Shown piece after piece: positions 42,294 to 50,946 of a DNA stretch of 64,000 nucleotides (position 1 is the stretch's first letter; the number at the start of each line of letters is the position of its first letter). Position numbers and translations under genes: made by a program. The notes under the pieces are model-generated. The model saw only the letters and a list, made by a program, of their open reading frames with translations. It ran no database searches and was not told the DNA's origin. This DNA is from Bog-950 sp046329495 (GTDB taxonomy: Bacteria > Bacteroidota > Bacteroidia > Chitinophagales > LD1): contig JAXLUO010000013.1 in assembly GCA_046329495.1 (NCBI GenBank), forward strand, positions 1 to 64,000. The letters run 5' to 3'.

Positions 42294-42678
42294 TTTTCGT
42301 TTCGTTTTCGTTTGTTCGATTTGTTTAGCTGGGGAGGGCGTCGTTGCTCTCCCTTTTTTCGTTTTACTCTTTCTCTAAAGAACTATACTTGGTTTTACGG
42401 AGGGCGGTTACGTTTGTTACATTTTTTGCCGAAATATTTTCAAGATTTTTTCGGTTGCCCGTTTCTTGTTGTATTTCGTATGTAGTAACCATTCCTTAGT
42501 AATTATCTCTTATGATATTATATACGGGTGGGGTTTTAAAAGGTTACAGGTTTCGGAGAAAAAATAATTATTTGATGCAACTTGCTGAAATTCACCCACA
42601 AAAAGTTTGAAACAGCTAACAAAAAGCCGTTTAAAAGCCCTAAAGCGGTAAAGTGAATTTCTTTTTAGGTTTGGGCCG
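42294..42678. other. 385-nt intergenic region before murG
   Basis: Contains the terminator at 42332-42359 and an A+T-rich stretch before murG that must contain its promoter. No exact TAnnTTTG box was found (ATTATTTG near 42565-42575 is the nearest). No gene seen. Confidence 0.6.
42332..42359 (+). terminator. Rho-independent terminator after the T9SS gene
   Basis: GGGAGGGC (42332-42339) pairs with GCTCTCCC (42346-42353), one G-T pair, followed by six T. Confidence 0.87.
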
Positions 42679-43779
42679 ATGAGTCAATTGCGCGTTATCA
42701 TTTCGGGAGGGGGCACCGGCGGGCATATTTTTCCGGCCGTGGCGATTGCCAATACCATCAAAAAAAGGTATCCGGACGCAACAATTCTTTTTGTGGGAGC
42801 CAACGGACGCATGGAAATGGAAAAGGTGCCCCAGGCCGGCTATCAAATCAAAGGGTTGAACATAGCGGGCTTTCAGCGGGGCTCGATTCTTAAAAATTTA
42901 GCGCTGCCGTTCAAAGTAGTCTCCAGTTTATACAAAGCCTACCGCATAGTAAAAGATTTTAAACCAAATGTGGCGGTAGGTGTAGGTGGTTATGCCAGTG
43001 GTCCGCTGTTGCGGGCGGCTGGGTTTGCCGGAGTGCCAACGGTAATACAGGAGCAGAATGGCTTTGCCGGTATGACTAACAAACTCCTTTCCGGCGGAGC
43101 TAAAGTTATCTGCACGGCCTACGAGGGAATGGAGAAGGTTTTCCCGAAAGAGAAGATCATTTTAACCGGTAACCCGGTGCGTTCGGAGATTGTAGAAATG
43201 AAGGTGGAACGCAGTGAGGCACTGAAGTACTTTGGTTTGCAGTCCGATAAAAAAACAATACTGATTGTAGGCGGCAGTTTAGGTGCCCGCACCATTAACC
43301 GAAGTGTGGAAACAACCCTTGAGCGCATTGCGGAGAGCGGTGTGCAATTGCTGTGGCAAACGGGTAAACTGTACTACAACGATTACAAGGAAATCGCCAA
43401 CAGCAATTCCAACATTAAGGTGTTACAGTTTATTGACCGCATGGATTATGCGTATGCCTGTGCGGATGTGATTGTTTCGAGGGCGGGGGCGTTATCAATT
43501 GCTGAATTTCAATTGGTGGGTAAGCCGGTAATTTTGGTGCCATCGCCTAATGTAACGGACGACCACCAAACACATAATGCCAATGCATTGGTAAAGAAAA
43601 ATGCTGCCATCCTGATTAAAGATGATGAGGCAAAATTTAACCTGATGCCTGCGGCTATCGACTTGTTGCAGGATGCAGCACGCATGCAGGTACTGAGCGA
43701 CAACATTAAAAAAATGGGCATACCCGATGCGGCCGAACGCATTGTGGATGAAATAATACGCGTAGCTAAGCGCGACTAA
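42679..43779 (+). CDS. murG: UDP-GlcNAc transferase MurG
   Basis: 366 residues. MurG adds GlcNAc to lipid I to give lipid II on the inner face of the cytoplasmic membrane. GGGTGGH (10-16) is the N-terminal diphosphate/lipid-facing glycine loop; VGVGGYASGPLLRAA is the second glycine-rich loop; QEQNGFAGMTNKLL, GGSLGARTINR (about 198) and SRAGALSIAEFQLVGKPVILVPSP mark the UDP-GlcNAc site. It begins a five-gene run ending with ftsZ; murD and ftsW, which often precede murG, are not upstream. The next gene, murC, begins 11 nt after its stop. Confidence 0.97.
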   Translation: MSQLRVIISGGGTGGHIFPAVAIANTIKKRYPDATILFVGANGRMEMEKVPQAGYQIKGLNIAGFQRGSILKNLALPFKVVSSLYKAYRIVKDFKPNVAVGVGGYASGPLLRAAGFAGVPTVIQEQNGFAGMTNKLLSGGAKVICTAYEGMEKVFPKEKIILTGNPVRSEIVEMKVERSEALKYFGLQSDKKTILIVGGSLGARTINRSVETTLERIAESGVQLLWQTGKLYYNDYKEIANSNSNIKVLQFIDRMDYAYACADVIVSRAGALSIAEFQLVGKPVILVPSPNVTDDHQTHNANALVKKNAAILIKDDEAKFNLMPAAIDLLQDAARMQVLSDNIKKMGIPDAAERIVDEIIRVAKRD

Positions 43780-43790
43780 TTACAAGATAC

Positions 43791-45149
43791 ATGAAGAGCT
43801 TAAGCGAAATAAAGAAGGTTTACTTTTTAGGCATTGGCGGTATAGGTATGAGCGCCCTGGCGCGATACTTTAAATCGTTAGGGGCGGAGGTGAGTGGTTA
43901 CGATAGAACACCCACACACTTAACCGATGAATTAAAAGCCGAAGGCATGGAGGTGATATTTGAAGACAACCTGGACCTGATGCCAAAAGAGTTAGACCTA
44001 GTGGTGTATACACCTGCTATACCTAAAGACCATAAAGGCCTGAACTTTTACCGCGATAATGGTTATGAGTTGCGTAAGCGCAGTGAAGTGCTGGGCATTA
44101 TTTCAGCAGATAGATACACCATTGCTGTAGCAGGTTCGCATGGCAAAACTACGGTGAGCGCCATGGTAGCCCATATTCTAACGCATTCGGGTTTTGGTTG
44201 CTCAGCATTTTTAGGAGGCATTGCGGTTAACTATAATTCCAACTACCTGCAGGGCACGAATGATGTAGTGGTAATTGAGGCCGATGAGTTTGATCGTTCG
44301 TTTCACAGGTTAAGTCCGGATATGGCGGTAGTAACGGCAGTAGATACAGACCATTTGGATATTTACGGCACCAAAGAAGCGATTGATGAGGCTTTCCTGG
44401 AATTTATCGGCAAAATTTCCGACGAAGGTTTTTTGGTAGTTAAAAGCAACCAAAGTATTAATGACCGATTGCCTGTACTGGATAAAGCTTTCTATGACTT
44501 GCACGATACCGAAGCCGATGTTTACTGCAGCAAGTATTGGGTGGTTGATGGCGGTTATCTGTTTAACGTTAGTTACTTCGGCACCGAGATAAAGGGCCTG
44601 CGCCTGAACATTGGTGGTTTCCATAATATTGAAAATGCTATTGCAGCTTTAACCATTGCAAAGGAGTTACGCATAACTGACGAGCATATAAAGGCTGCCC
44701 TTGCCAGCTTTAAAGGAATCCGCCGCCGTTTCGAGAAACTGGTGGATAACGAAAAGCATGTGTTTATCGACGACTATGCCCACCATCCGGAAGAGATCCG
44801 TGTGTTTTTAGAAAGCGTGCGCGAGATATATCCCAAGCATAAAATAACAGCCATCTTTCAACCCCACCTGTTTACACGCACACGCGATTTGGCTGCCGGC
44901 TTTGCCAAAGCACTGAGTATTGCCGATGAAGTGGTGCTGCTTGATATTTACCCCGCCCGCGAATTACCGATTGAAGGTGTTACGTCGCAACTAATATTCG
45001 ATCAATTAACCAGCAGGCAAAAGACTTCGATTACCAAAGGTGAACTAATGGATACTTTGCGCAAGCATGGTAAGCTTGACGTGGTTGTAACCATTGGCGC
45101 CGGCGATATTGATAAGTATCTGAGTGATATAAAGGACCTACTGTCTTAA
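43791..45149 (+). CDS. murC: UDP-N-acetylmuramate-L-alanine ligase MurC
   Basis: 452 residues; joins L-Ala to UDP-MurNAc using ATP. Visible are the N-terminal Rossmann loop LGIGGIGMSALA (13-24), the ATP P-loop GSHGKTT (115-121), EADEFDRSF (metal/catalytic acids), TAVDTDHLDIY, the ADP/UDP segment GGFHNIENAIAA and DDYAHHPEEI in the C-terminal domain. The set and length are those of MurC rather than Mpl. ATG at 43791, 11 nt after murG. A 188-nt gap with no recognisable element follows before ftsQ. Confidence 0.97.
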   Translation: MKSLSEIKKVYFLGIGGIGMSALARYFKSLGAEVSGYDRTPTHLTDELKAEGMEVIFEDNLDLMPKELDLVVYTPAIPKDHKGLNFYRDNGYELRKRSEVLGIISADRYTIAVAGSHGKTTVSAMVAHILTHSGFGCSAFLGGIAVNYNSNYLQGTNDVVVIEADEFDRSFHRLSPDMAVVTAVDTDHLDIYGTKEAIDEAFLEFIGKISDEGFLVVKSNQSINDRLPVLDKAFYDLHDTEADVYCSKYWVVDGGYLFNVSYFGTEIKGLRLNIGGFHNIENAIAALTIAKELRITDEHIKAALASFKGIRRRFEKLVDNEKHVFIDDYAHHPEEIRVFLESVREIYPKHKITAIFQPHLFTRTRDLAAGFAKALSIADEVVLLDIYPARELPIEGVTSQLIFDQLTSRQKTSITKGELMDTLRKHGKLDVVVTIGAGDIDKYLSDIKDLLS

Positions 45150-45337
45150 CAGGTAGCTCACCGCTTAACCGATCTACTAATTACTAATCCACCAGTAACC
45201 GCGCCCGGTGCTGTCTAAACGATTGTGCATTCCGGTAGCGTTCCACAATTTCTGTCAACAACTCCGCGTTCCTTAGTCGGGCTATAGTGGCACTTTTGAG
45301 TTAACACTAACAAGCCGGCTTAAACCCGGTGCATGCC

Positions 45338-46132
45338 ATGAAGAAATTCTGGAGAATACTTAAAAAGATAATGCTGATTACAGCCGTGCTTTCGGCTACC
45401 GCCTTGTTTGTGGTAGTGTTAACTGCTGCTGTAAAAAAACAGGAAGCACGCACCTGTAAAGGCATTGCTGTTAAGGTGGACCAGGAAACAGGCATTGCCT
45501 TTTTAAGCGGTAAGGAAATAGAAGCACAGATAAATTACCTGAGCGGCGGAACGGTGGTAGGCAAAAAATTGAACCGCATTGATTTTAAAACCCTGGAAGC
45601 AGAAGTAGAAAAAAATCCATACGTAGCACATGCTGAAATATTTGTGGACCAGGCACAGCAGATAACTACAACCATTGAGCAGAAACGTCCTATTCTTCGT
45701 GTAATTAACAAAGATGGTGTTAGCTACTATCTGGATGAAACGAACGGTCGCCTGCCACTGTGCAATAATTTTACGCCGCACGTAATGGTGGCTATGGGCG
45801 AGGTGCAAACACATCAAAGCCCGGTGCGCGACAGCCTGGTGCAAAACGATCTTTTTCAATTGACTGAATTCATCCGTAAGGACACCTTTTTGAATGCGCT
45901 GGTAGACCAGATATATGTGCGCGCCAATGGGGAGATGGATTTATATCCTGTAACCGGTTATCACACTATCTGCTTTGGCAAAGTGGATGGCGAAATGCAG
46001 GATAAGTTCGACCGGTTGAAGATATTTTATAAAGAAGGGTTGAGTAAAGTTGGCTGGGATAAATACAAAGCCATCAACCTTAAGTTTAAAGGCCATGTGG
46101 TATGCGTTAAGCGCGATGCCCCGGCTGTTTGA
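45338..46132 (+). CDS. ftsQ: Cell division protein FtsQ
   Basis: 264 residues. One N-terminal membrane helix (about 10-32, IMLITAVLSATALFVVVLTA) after a short basic cytoplasmic tail, then a periplasmic POTRA-like part (ISGKEIEAQ..., LEAEVEKNPYVAHAEIFVD) and the FtsQ beta domain (TTTIEQKRPILRVINKDGVSYYLDE). It bridges the early Z-ring and the septal synthases. The sequence is divergent, as is normal for FtsQ; its identity rests on topology, motif order and the murC-ftsA setting. A GTG at 45329 is in frame, but the ATG at 45338 is preferred because it gives the usual short basic N-tail. Confidence 0.87.
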   Translation: MKKFWRILKKIMLITAVLSATALFVVVLTAAVKKQEARTCKGIAVKVDQETGIAFLSGKEIEAQINYLSGGTVVGKKLNRIDFKTLEAEVEKNPYVAHAEIFVDQAQQITTTIEQKRPILRVINKDGVSYYLDETNGRLPLCNNFTPHVMVAMGEVQTHQSPVRDSLVQNDLFQLTEFIRKDTFLNALVDQIYVRANGEMDLYPVTGYHTICFGKVDGEMQDKFDRLKIFYKEGLSKVGWDKYKAINLKFKGHVVCVKRDAPAV

Positions 46133-46143
46133 GAGTAACAATT

Positions 46144-46212
46144 ACTACATAGACACGCAGGGTCCGGTGCGACGTCCCCTGGCATCCCCCGGTTCGTGCG
46201 TGACTATGTAGT
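46144..46212 (+). repeat. Large palindrome between ftsQ and ftsA
   Basis: ACTACATAGACACGCA (46144-46159) is the reverse complement of TGCGTGACTATGTAGT (46197-46212) at 15 of 16 positions. The 37-nt centre is G+C-rich and holds further short matches. It lies 11 nt after ftsQ and 35 nt before ftsA. No target-site duplication or T-run, so neither a classic terminator nor an obvious MITE. Confidence 0.8.
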
Positions 46213-46247
46213 GCTTATAAAAAATAAATTATCGAAAAATTCTACTT

Positions 46248-47681
46248 ATGGCCCTTTCGCACACAAAACAAAACCCCATCATTGTTGGTCTCGATATCGG
46301 TACCACCAAAATTGCCTGTATTGTAGCCGAGCGCGACCAATACGGAAAAATGAAAATACTGGGCCTGGGTAAGGTGCCTTCGTACGGTGTAACCCGTGGC
46401 GAGGTAACCAATATCAAGTTAACCACCGATGCCGTTATTGACGCTGTCGCCGAAGCAAAGCGCCAGAGCGGTTTTGATATTACCAGTGTATACGTAGGTA
46501 TTGCAGGGCAGCACATCAGCAGCAAGCAAAGCCGCGATATTTATACACTCGAAAATCCGGATGAAGAAATTACCCGCGAGGATATCCGCATGATGGTGAA
46601 CAATATGAAGCGTATTGCCCTTGAACCCGGCGAACGCATCATTACTGTATTACCACAGGAGTTTAGCGTAGATAACCTGCAAAATGTAATTGACCCGGTA
46701 GGTATGTGCGCCAGCCGCTTAGAAGCTAACTTCCATATCATTACAGGTAAGGTTACTGCTGCCCAATACATTAAAAAGTGTGTAGAAAAGGCAGGTTTAA
46801 AAATGGCAGGTTTGTTCCTTGAACCATTGGCTTCCTCGGCTGCTGTGTTGCACCCCGATGAACTGGAAGCAGGTGTTGTGCTGGTAGATATAGGCGGTGG
46901 TACTACCGATATCGCCATCTTTAAAAACAAAATCATCCGCCACACGGCTGTTATTCCTTTTGCCGGTAATATTATTACCGAAGACATTATGGAAGGCTGC
47001 AAGCTGCTGAAGCCACAAGCCGAGCAACTGAAAACTAAATTCGGTAGCGCTGTGCCTGCTGAAACGCACGAGAACGAGATCATCTCTATACCCGGTATTG
47101 CCGGCCGCGACCGCAAAGAAATTTCGATGCGCACCCTTGCCCACATTGTTAATGCCCGTATGGAAGAGATCTTTACCCAGGTGCATTTCGAAATTAAGAG
47201 CTCGGGCTACGCCAACTCGCTGAACGCCGGTATCGTTATTACCGGTGGTGGTTCGCAGTTAAAGCATATCAAGCAATTGGCTGAATACATCACAGGTTTA
47301 TCCACCCGTATCGGTTATCCAACTTCGTATTTGGCTAAAACCAATAAAGAAGAGTTTAAACACCCGATGTTTGCTACCGGTATCGGTTTAGTAGCCGAAG
47401 GATATAAAGAATACAACGAGATGACCGAAGAGGCCCGTGAAGAATTCTATCCTGAATTCTATCACACCACGGTTGTTGAGCCGGTTGCAGAGGAGGTGAT
47501 TTTGCCTGCTGAAGAACCACAAATGGAAGTGGAAACTGAAGAAGTTGAACCAGCAGAAGTGGAGCAGCATGTAGAAGAGCGCATGAACGAACGCAAAGGC
47601 AAAAAGAACTTTTTGGAAGGTATGATTACCCAGTTTAAAAACTGGTTTGAAGACGATAACGTTAACGGCGATTTTTCCTGA
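46248..47681 (+). CDS. ftsA: Cell division protein FtsA
   Basis: 477 residues of actin-like fold. DIGTTK (16-21) is phosphate-1; the 1C domain follows (RQSGFDITSVYVGIAGQHISS); phosphate-2 is VDIGGGTTDIAIF; the adenosine segment is GIVITGGGSQLKHI. An FtsA-type tail ends with the amphipathic helix FLEGMITQFKNWFED that binds the membrane. Between residue 400 and this helix lies an acidic, Val/Glu/Pro-rich stretch of about 50 residues. FtsA tethers FtsZ to the membrane. ATG at 46248; a palindrome occupies the gap to ftsQ and a terminator follows the gene. Confidence 0.97.
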   Translation: MALSHTKQNPIIVGLDIGTTKIACIVAERDQYGKMKILGLGKVPSYGVTRGEVTNIKLTTDAVIDAVAEAKRQSGFDITSVYVGIAGQHISSKQSRDIYTLENPDEEITREDIRMMVNNMKRIALEPGERIITVLPQEFSVDNLQNVIDPVGMCASRLEANFHIITGKVTAAQYIKKCVEKAGLKMAGLFLEPLASSAAVLHPDELEAGVVLVDIGGGTTDIAIFKNKIIRHTAVIPFAGNIITEDIMEGCKLLKPQAEQLKTKFGSAVPAETHENEIISIPGIAGRDRKEISMRTLAHIVNARMEEIFTQVHFEIKSSGYANSLNAGIVITGGGSQLKHIKQLAEYITGLSTRIGYPTSYLAKTNKEEFKHPMFATGIGLVAEGYKEYNEMTEEAREEFYPEFYHTTVVEPVAEEVILPAEEPQMEVETEEVEPAEVEQHVEERMNERKGKKNFLEGMITQFKNWFEDDNVNGDFS

Positions 47682-47704
47682 TTGCTAATCTTAAAAAGTA
47701 AACG

Positions 47705-47732
47705 AAAGGCCCCTCTGTCAGGGGCCTTTTTT
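47705..47732 (+). terminator. Rho-independent terminator after ftsA
   Basis: AAAGGCCCCT pairs with AGGGGCCTTT around a CTGTC loop, followed by T6-rich sequence. It splits ftsZ from ftsA, so ftsZ must have its own promoter. Confidence 0.92.
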
Positions 47733-47981
47733 ATTAGCATGCAACATATGTTCATCAACATTCCTGTATCACACCTTATTTTATCTGTATAACTACTGCA
47801 TATCTTTTGTATTACCCGCTGTTTCAGCGACAATTAGGGGCTGTCTGTTTTTTATTACACCCCAACTGTTAGTAGTAGATAATAGAGTGAGCGAAAATTC
47901 CTTTTCTACGTAATGGCGTATCACATTTGCAATCAAGACACACAAATTATATAACCAAACAGTTCGTCCCCAAAAACGAAC

Positions 47982-47987
47982 AGGAGG
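47982..47987 (+). promoter_or_regulatory. Strong Shine-Dalgarno sequence of ftsZ
   Basis: AGGAGG, 8 nt before the ATG at 47996. It sets the start at MEPLFQFDLP instead of the upstream in-frame ATG at 47927. Full Shine-Dalgarno sequences are otherwise rare in this window. Confidence 0.8.
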
Positions 47988-47995
47988 GAAAAAAA

Positions 47996-49657
47996 ATGGA
48001 ACCACTTTTTCAATTTGATCTGCCAAAGGAGCAGTCATCCATCATTAAGGTATTCGGCGTAGGCGGTGGCGGCAGCAATGCTGTTAACCATATGTACGAC
48101 CAGGGTATCGTAGGTGTTAACTTTGTAGTATTAAACACCGATGCACAGGCTTTGGAAATGAGCCGTGTGCCAAACAAAATTCAATTAGGACCTACCCTTA
48201 CCCAGGGTTTAGGTGCAGGTGCACGTCCCGAAATCGGCGAACGTTCGGCTGAAGAAAGCGTAGAAGTTATCCAGGAACTGCTGAGCAAAAATACCAAGAT
48301 GGTATTTGTAACAGCGGGTATGGGTGGCGGAACAGGTACCGGTGCTGCACCGGTAGTAGCCCGCATAGCGCGCGAAATGGGTATTTTAACCGTAGGTATT
48401 GTAACCACTCCTTTCTGGTTTGAAGGAAAGGGCCGTTACAATTCGGCTACCGAAGGTATTGAAAGACTGCGTGAGCATGTAGATACCTTACTGATCATCA
48501 ACAACGACCGTATCCGTGAAATGTTCGGTAATTTGAAACGTTCCGAAGCATTTAATCACGCCAACAATATTTTAACCACGGCTGCAAAAGCTATCTCGGA
48601 AATTATCACTGTTCCCGGTGAAATTAACGTGGACTTTGCCGACGTGCAGACTGTAATGAAAAACGGCGGCTCAGCCATTATGGGTTGTGCTACGGCCGAA
48701 GGCGAAGACCGTGCTATCCGCGCGGCACAGGGTGCTCTGAATTCTCCACTGTTAAACGATAACAACATCCGCGGTGCCAAGAAAGTACTGGTAAATATTA
48801 CTACCGGTGCCCAACAGGTTACTATGGACGAGATTGGTGTTATTATGGAATATGTGCAGGAAGAAAGTGGCAGCACCGACATTATTCTTGGTGCCTGCGA
48901 CGATCCTTCATTCGGTGACAAACTTTCTGTTACCATCATCGCTACCGGTTTCAGCGTAGGCCGCAAGAGCGAATACGTAGAAAAGAAAGACGTAAAAGTT
49001 TACGTGTTACAGGATAAGGAAGAAAAAGAAGCTGTTGCAGTTGCCCCGGTTGCTACTGTAACTCCGGTTGAAGAAGTGAAAATGGATGCTCCTGCTATTA
49101 CTGTAACGGTGGAAGAGCCAAAGAACGAAGTGCCGATCATCAATAACCTGGTGTTAGATGAAGAAGATGCATTCACCTTGTTTGCTCCGCTGCAACAAGA
49201 AGAAACAACGGTGATTGAGAACGTAATTGAGTTTGAAGTTACCCGCGAAGAGCAAAAAATAGTGGAAGAACCTGCGCAGCAGGAAGAAGTAGTAGCCGAA
49301 GTTCAACAGGAAGTTGTTACACCGGTTATAGAAAAAGTGCTGGAAGAGGAAATTCTGATTGTAACCAAGAAGAACTACGAAACCGAAAGCACTACGCAGG
49401 TTGCCCAACAGGACTTAAACAATCAGTTAGAAGATCGTAAGAAAATTCTTGCCGGATTAAGCTACCGCGTTGGCAACAAGCATAACCTGCAAGAATTAGA
49501 GAACGAGCCTGCTTACAAGCGCAAAGGCCTTGATCTGAACAATGAAACATCGTATTCAACGCAAACCGATTTCTCGCGATATACCGTAAGTAACAACGAT
49601 TACGACCGTCCGGAGGTGAAGAAAAACAATGGTTACCTCCACGACCGTGCCGACTAA
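47996..49657 (+). CDS. ftsZ: Cell division GTPase FtsZ
   Basis: 553 residues. Tubulin-like GTPase: GVGGGGSNAV (21-30), LNTDAQAL, tubulin signature GGGTGTG (110-116), and the NxxxN/EFNxAD T7 analogues INVDFADV. A long acidic linker (about 340-500) rich in Glu, Val, Gln and Pro joins the core to a C-terminal peptide ending GYLHDRAD, close to the LHDNVD end seen in other Bacteroidota. It forms the division ring together with the adjacent FtsA. Start by the SD at 47982. The linker is long for FtsZ, but that is usual in Bacteroidota. Confidence 0.97.
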   Translation: MEPLFQFDLPKEQSSIIKVFGVGGGGSNAVNHMYDQGIVGVNFVVLNTDAQALEMSRVPNKIQLGPTLTQGLGAGARPEIGERSAEESVEVIQELLSKNTKMVFVTAGMGGGTGTGAAPVVARIAREMGILTVGIVTTPFWFEGKGRYNSATEGIERLREHVDTLLIINNDRIREMFGNLKRSEAFNHANNILTTAAKAISEIITVPGEINVDFADVQTVMKNGGSAIMGCATAEGEDRAIRAAQGALNSPLLNDNNIRGAKKVLVNITTGAQQVTMDEIGVIMEYVQEESGSTDIILGACDDPSFGDKLSVTIIATGFSVGRKSEYVEKKDVKVYVLQDKEEKEAVAVAPVATVTPVEEVKMDAPAITVTVEEPKNEVPIINNLVLDEEDAFTLFAPLQQEETTVIENVIEFEVTREEQKIVEEPAQQEEVVAEVQQEVVTPVIEKVLEEEILIVTKKNYETESTTQVAQQDLNNQLEDRKKILAGLSYRVGNKHNLQELENEPAYKRKGLDLNNETSYSTQTDFSRYTVSNNDYDRPEVKKNNGYLHDRAD

Positions 49658-49706
49658 GCGAAAAAGAAAAATCGGATAAAGAGTCTCTCCTTTGTTAGTG
49701 TGTCCA

Positions 49707-49745
49707 ATAATTCCCCGGGTTCTCAGCCCGGGGATTATTTTTTTG
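49707..49745 (+). terminator. Rho-independent terminator after ftsZ
   Basis: The stem is AATAATTCCCCGGG against CCCGGGGATTATT with one bulged T, followed by a T-run. It ends the cell-division block. Confidence 0.88.
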
Positions 49746-49783
49746 GTACTGAGGCATTGTAATTCTCTTCGTATTTTTAGGCT

Positions 49784-50209
49784 ATGACCATATTGTTTGC
49801 CAGTACCGATGAACAACTACTACAATGCCGCAGGGCCATTTTAGAATTGCGACCGCATATTACGGAGGAGGAATACCTGCCTGCTGCCCGGCAACTTTTA
49901 CAGGAAGGTGCGAAGATGATTTACGTAGATGCACCACATGATGCACCGGCTGTGGCGGTATTCCGCATTAACTATTACTTCTACCGCGGTAAAAACATGT
50001 ATATCGATGATTTAAGCACCCTGGCTACGGAGCGTGGGAAAGGCTATGCCGGTGCCCTGCTTGATTTTATGAAAGCGTATGCTATCGAAAACGGTTGCGC
50101 CAATATTCACCTGGACAGCGGTTACCAAAAGGAGCGCTGGGATGCCCACAGGCTTTATCTAAACAAAGGTTTTCATTTGGCCAGCCATCATTTTGTAGTA
50201 GATCTGTAA
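49784..50209 (+). CDS. GNAT-family N-acetyltransferase
   Basis: 141 residues with the acetyl-CoA-binding phrase DDLSTLATERGKGYAGALLDFM (R/Q-x-x-G-x-G/A = RGKGYAG) and the C-terminal strands RLYLNKGFHLASHHFVVDL. GNAT enzymes transfer acetyl from acetyl-CoA to amines. The acceptor cannot be predicted. The protein is cytosolic and the gene is single after the ftsZ terminator. It resembles a stand-alone housekeeping or antibiotic-modifying member without specific evidence for either. Confidence 0.87.
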   Translation: MTILFASTDEQLLQCRRAILELRPHITEEEYLPAARQLLQEGAKMIYVDAPHDAPAVAVFRINYYFYRGKNMYIDDLSTLATERGKGYAGALLDFMKAYAIENGCANIHLDSGYQKERWDAHRLYLNKGFHLASHHFVVDL

Positions 50210-50286
50210 AATCAGTTTTATTGCCAACCCGGTAGCATCTGCTGCATTAGAAAAGTAGATAGTGCCGGTTTACCTTTACCATAACC

Positions 50287-50883
50287 ATGCAAACCCCCAT
50301 ACTACCGCATTTACAAAAGTTAAACGACTTGCTGCGTGCAACACCCGGACTTCCCGATGAGGATAGAGCGGGTTTTTTGACGATTTGGGAACCTTATGAA
50401 GCCAGGAGAAAGGAAGTTATAACACGGGCGGGCGAAACAGAGAAATACCTATATTTTGTAAACGAAGGGGTGCAGCGTATTTACTATTTTGACGAGCAGG
50501 AGCGTGAAGCCACCATTATTTTTACGTACGAACCTTCCTTTGGGGGTGTTTTAGATTCGCTGATGTTACAGCAACCTTCCCGTTATTTTTATGAAACACT
50601 TACGCCTACCTCTTTTATTAAAACAAGCCAGCAGGCACTTTTTAATTTAATGCGAACAAGGCCTGCTATTGAGGTTATGATAAGGCAGGGTATGGCCACG
50701 GCTATGTCGGGTACGCTGGAGCGGATGGTGGAACTGCAATGCTTTTCATCGGAGGAGAAGTTCAGGAAATTTATGCAGCGTAGTCCGCACATGCTGCAGT
50801 TAGTGCCCCATAAGTATTTGGCAAACTATCTGGGCATTGATGCCACCAACTTTAGTAAATTGATCAACCGGGTTAAAATCTAA
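50287..50883 (+). CDS. Crp/Fnr-family transcription regulator
   Basis: 198 residues: a cyclic-nucleotide-binding-like barrel (about 20-130, YLYFVNEGVQRIYYFDEQEREATI) and a C-terminal helix-turn-helix (PHKYLANYLGIDATNFSKLINR, about 170-195). The PRTRE-type cAMP-binding glycine/glutamate loop (typically GExF) is not evident, so the effector is probably not cAMP. This short family is common in Bacteroidota. The DinB-like gene begins 63 nt downstream and is likely cotranscribed or controlled by it. Confidence 0.87.
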   Translation: MQTPILPHLQKLNDLLRATPGLPDEDRAGFLTIWEPYEARRKEVITRAGETEKYLYFVNEGVQRIYYFDEQEREATIIFTYEPSFGGVLDSLMLQQPSRYFYETLTPTSFIKTSQQALFNLMRTRPAIEVMIRQGMATAMSGTLERMVELQCFSSEEKFRKFMQRSPHMLQLVPHKYLANYLGIDATNFSKLINRVKI

Positions 50884-50946
50884 AAATCTTGGTTTTTGCC
50901 AAGAATCAGTAAATCGGCAGTTACCACATTTGCCCTGCAAATACTA

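Larger units (their letters stand above)
47682..47995. other. 314-nt intergenic region between ftsA and ftsZ
   Basis: Holds the ftsA terminator (47705-47732) and a region that should carry the ftsZ promoter. CACATTTG near 47929-47936 is one base from TAnnTTTG. The ribosome-binding site AGGAGG is at 47982-47987. No coding region seen. Confidence 0.6.

Noticed and set aside
45329..45337. GTG start for ftsQ
   Set aside because: The in-frame ATG at 45338 gives the usual FtsQ N-terminus and is the more common start codon.
46187..46200. GGTTCG string like a tRNA T-loop
   Set aside because: It lies in the ftsQ-ftsA palindrome and no acceptor, D or anticodon stem fits around it.
47927..47995. 23 extra residues at the N-terminus of FtsZ
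   Set aside because: The AGGAGG at 47982 and homology both point to ATG 47996.
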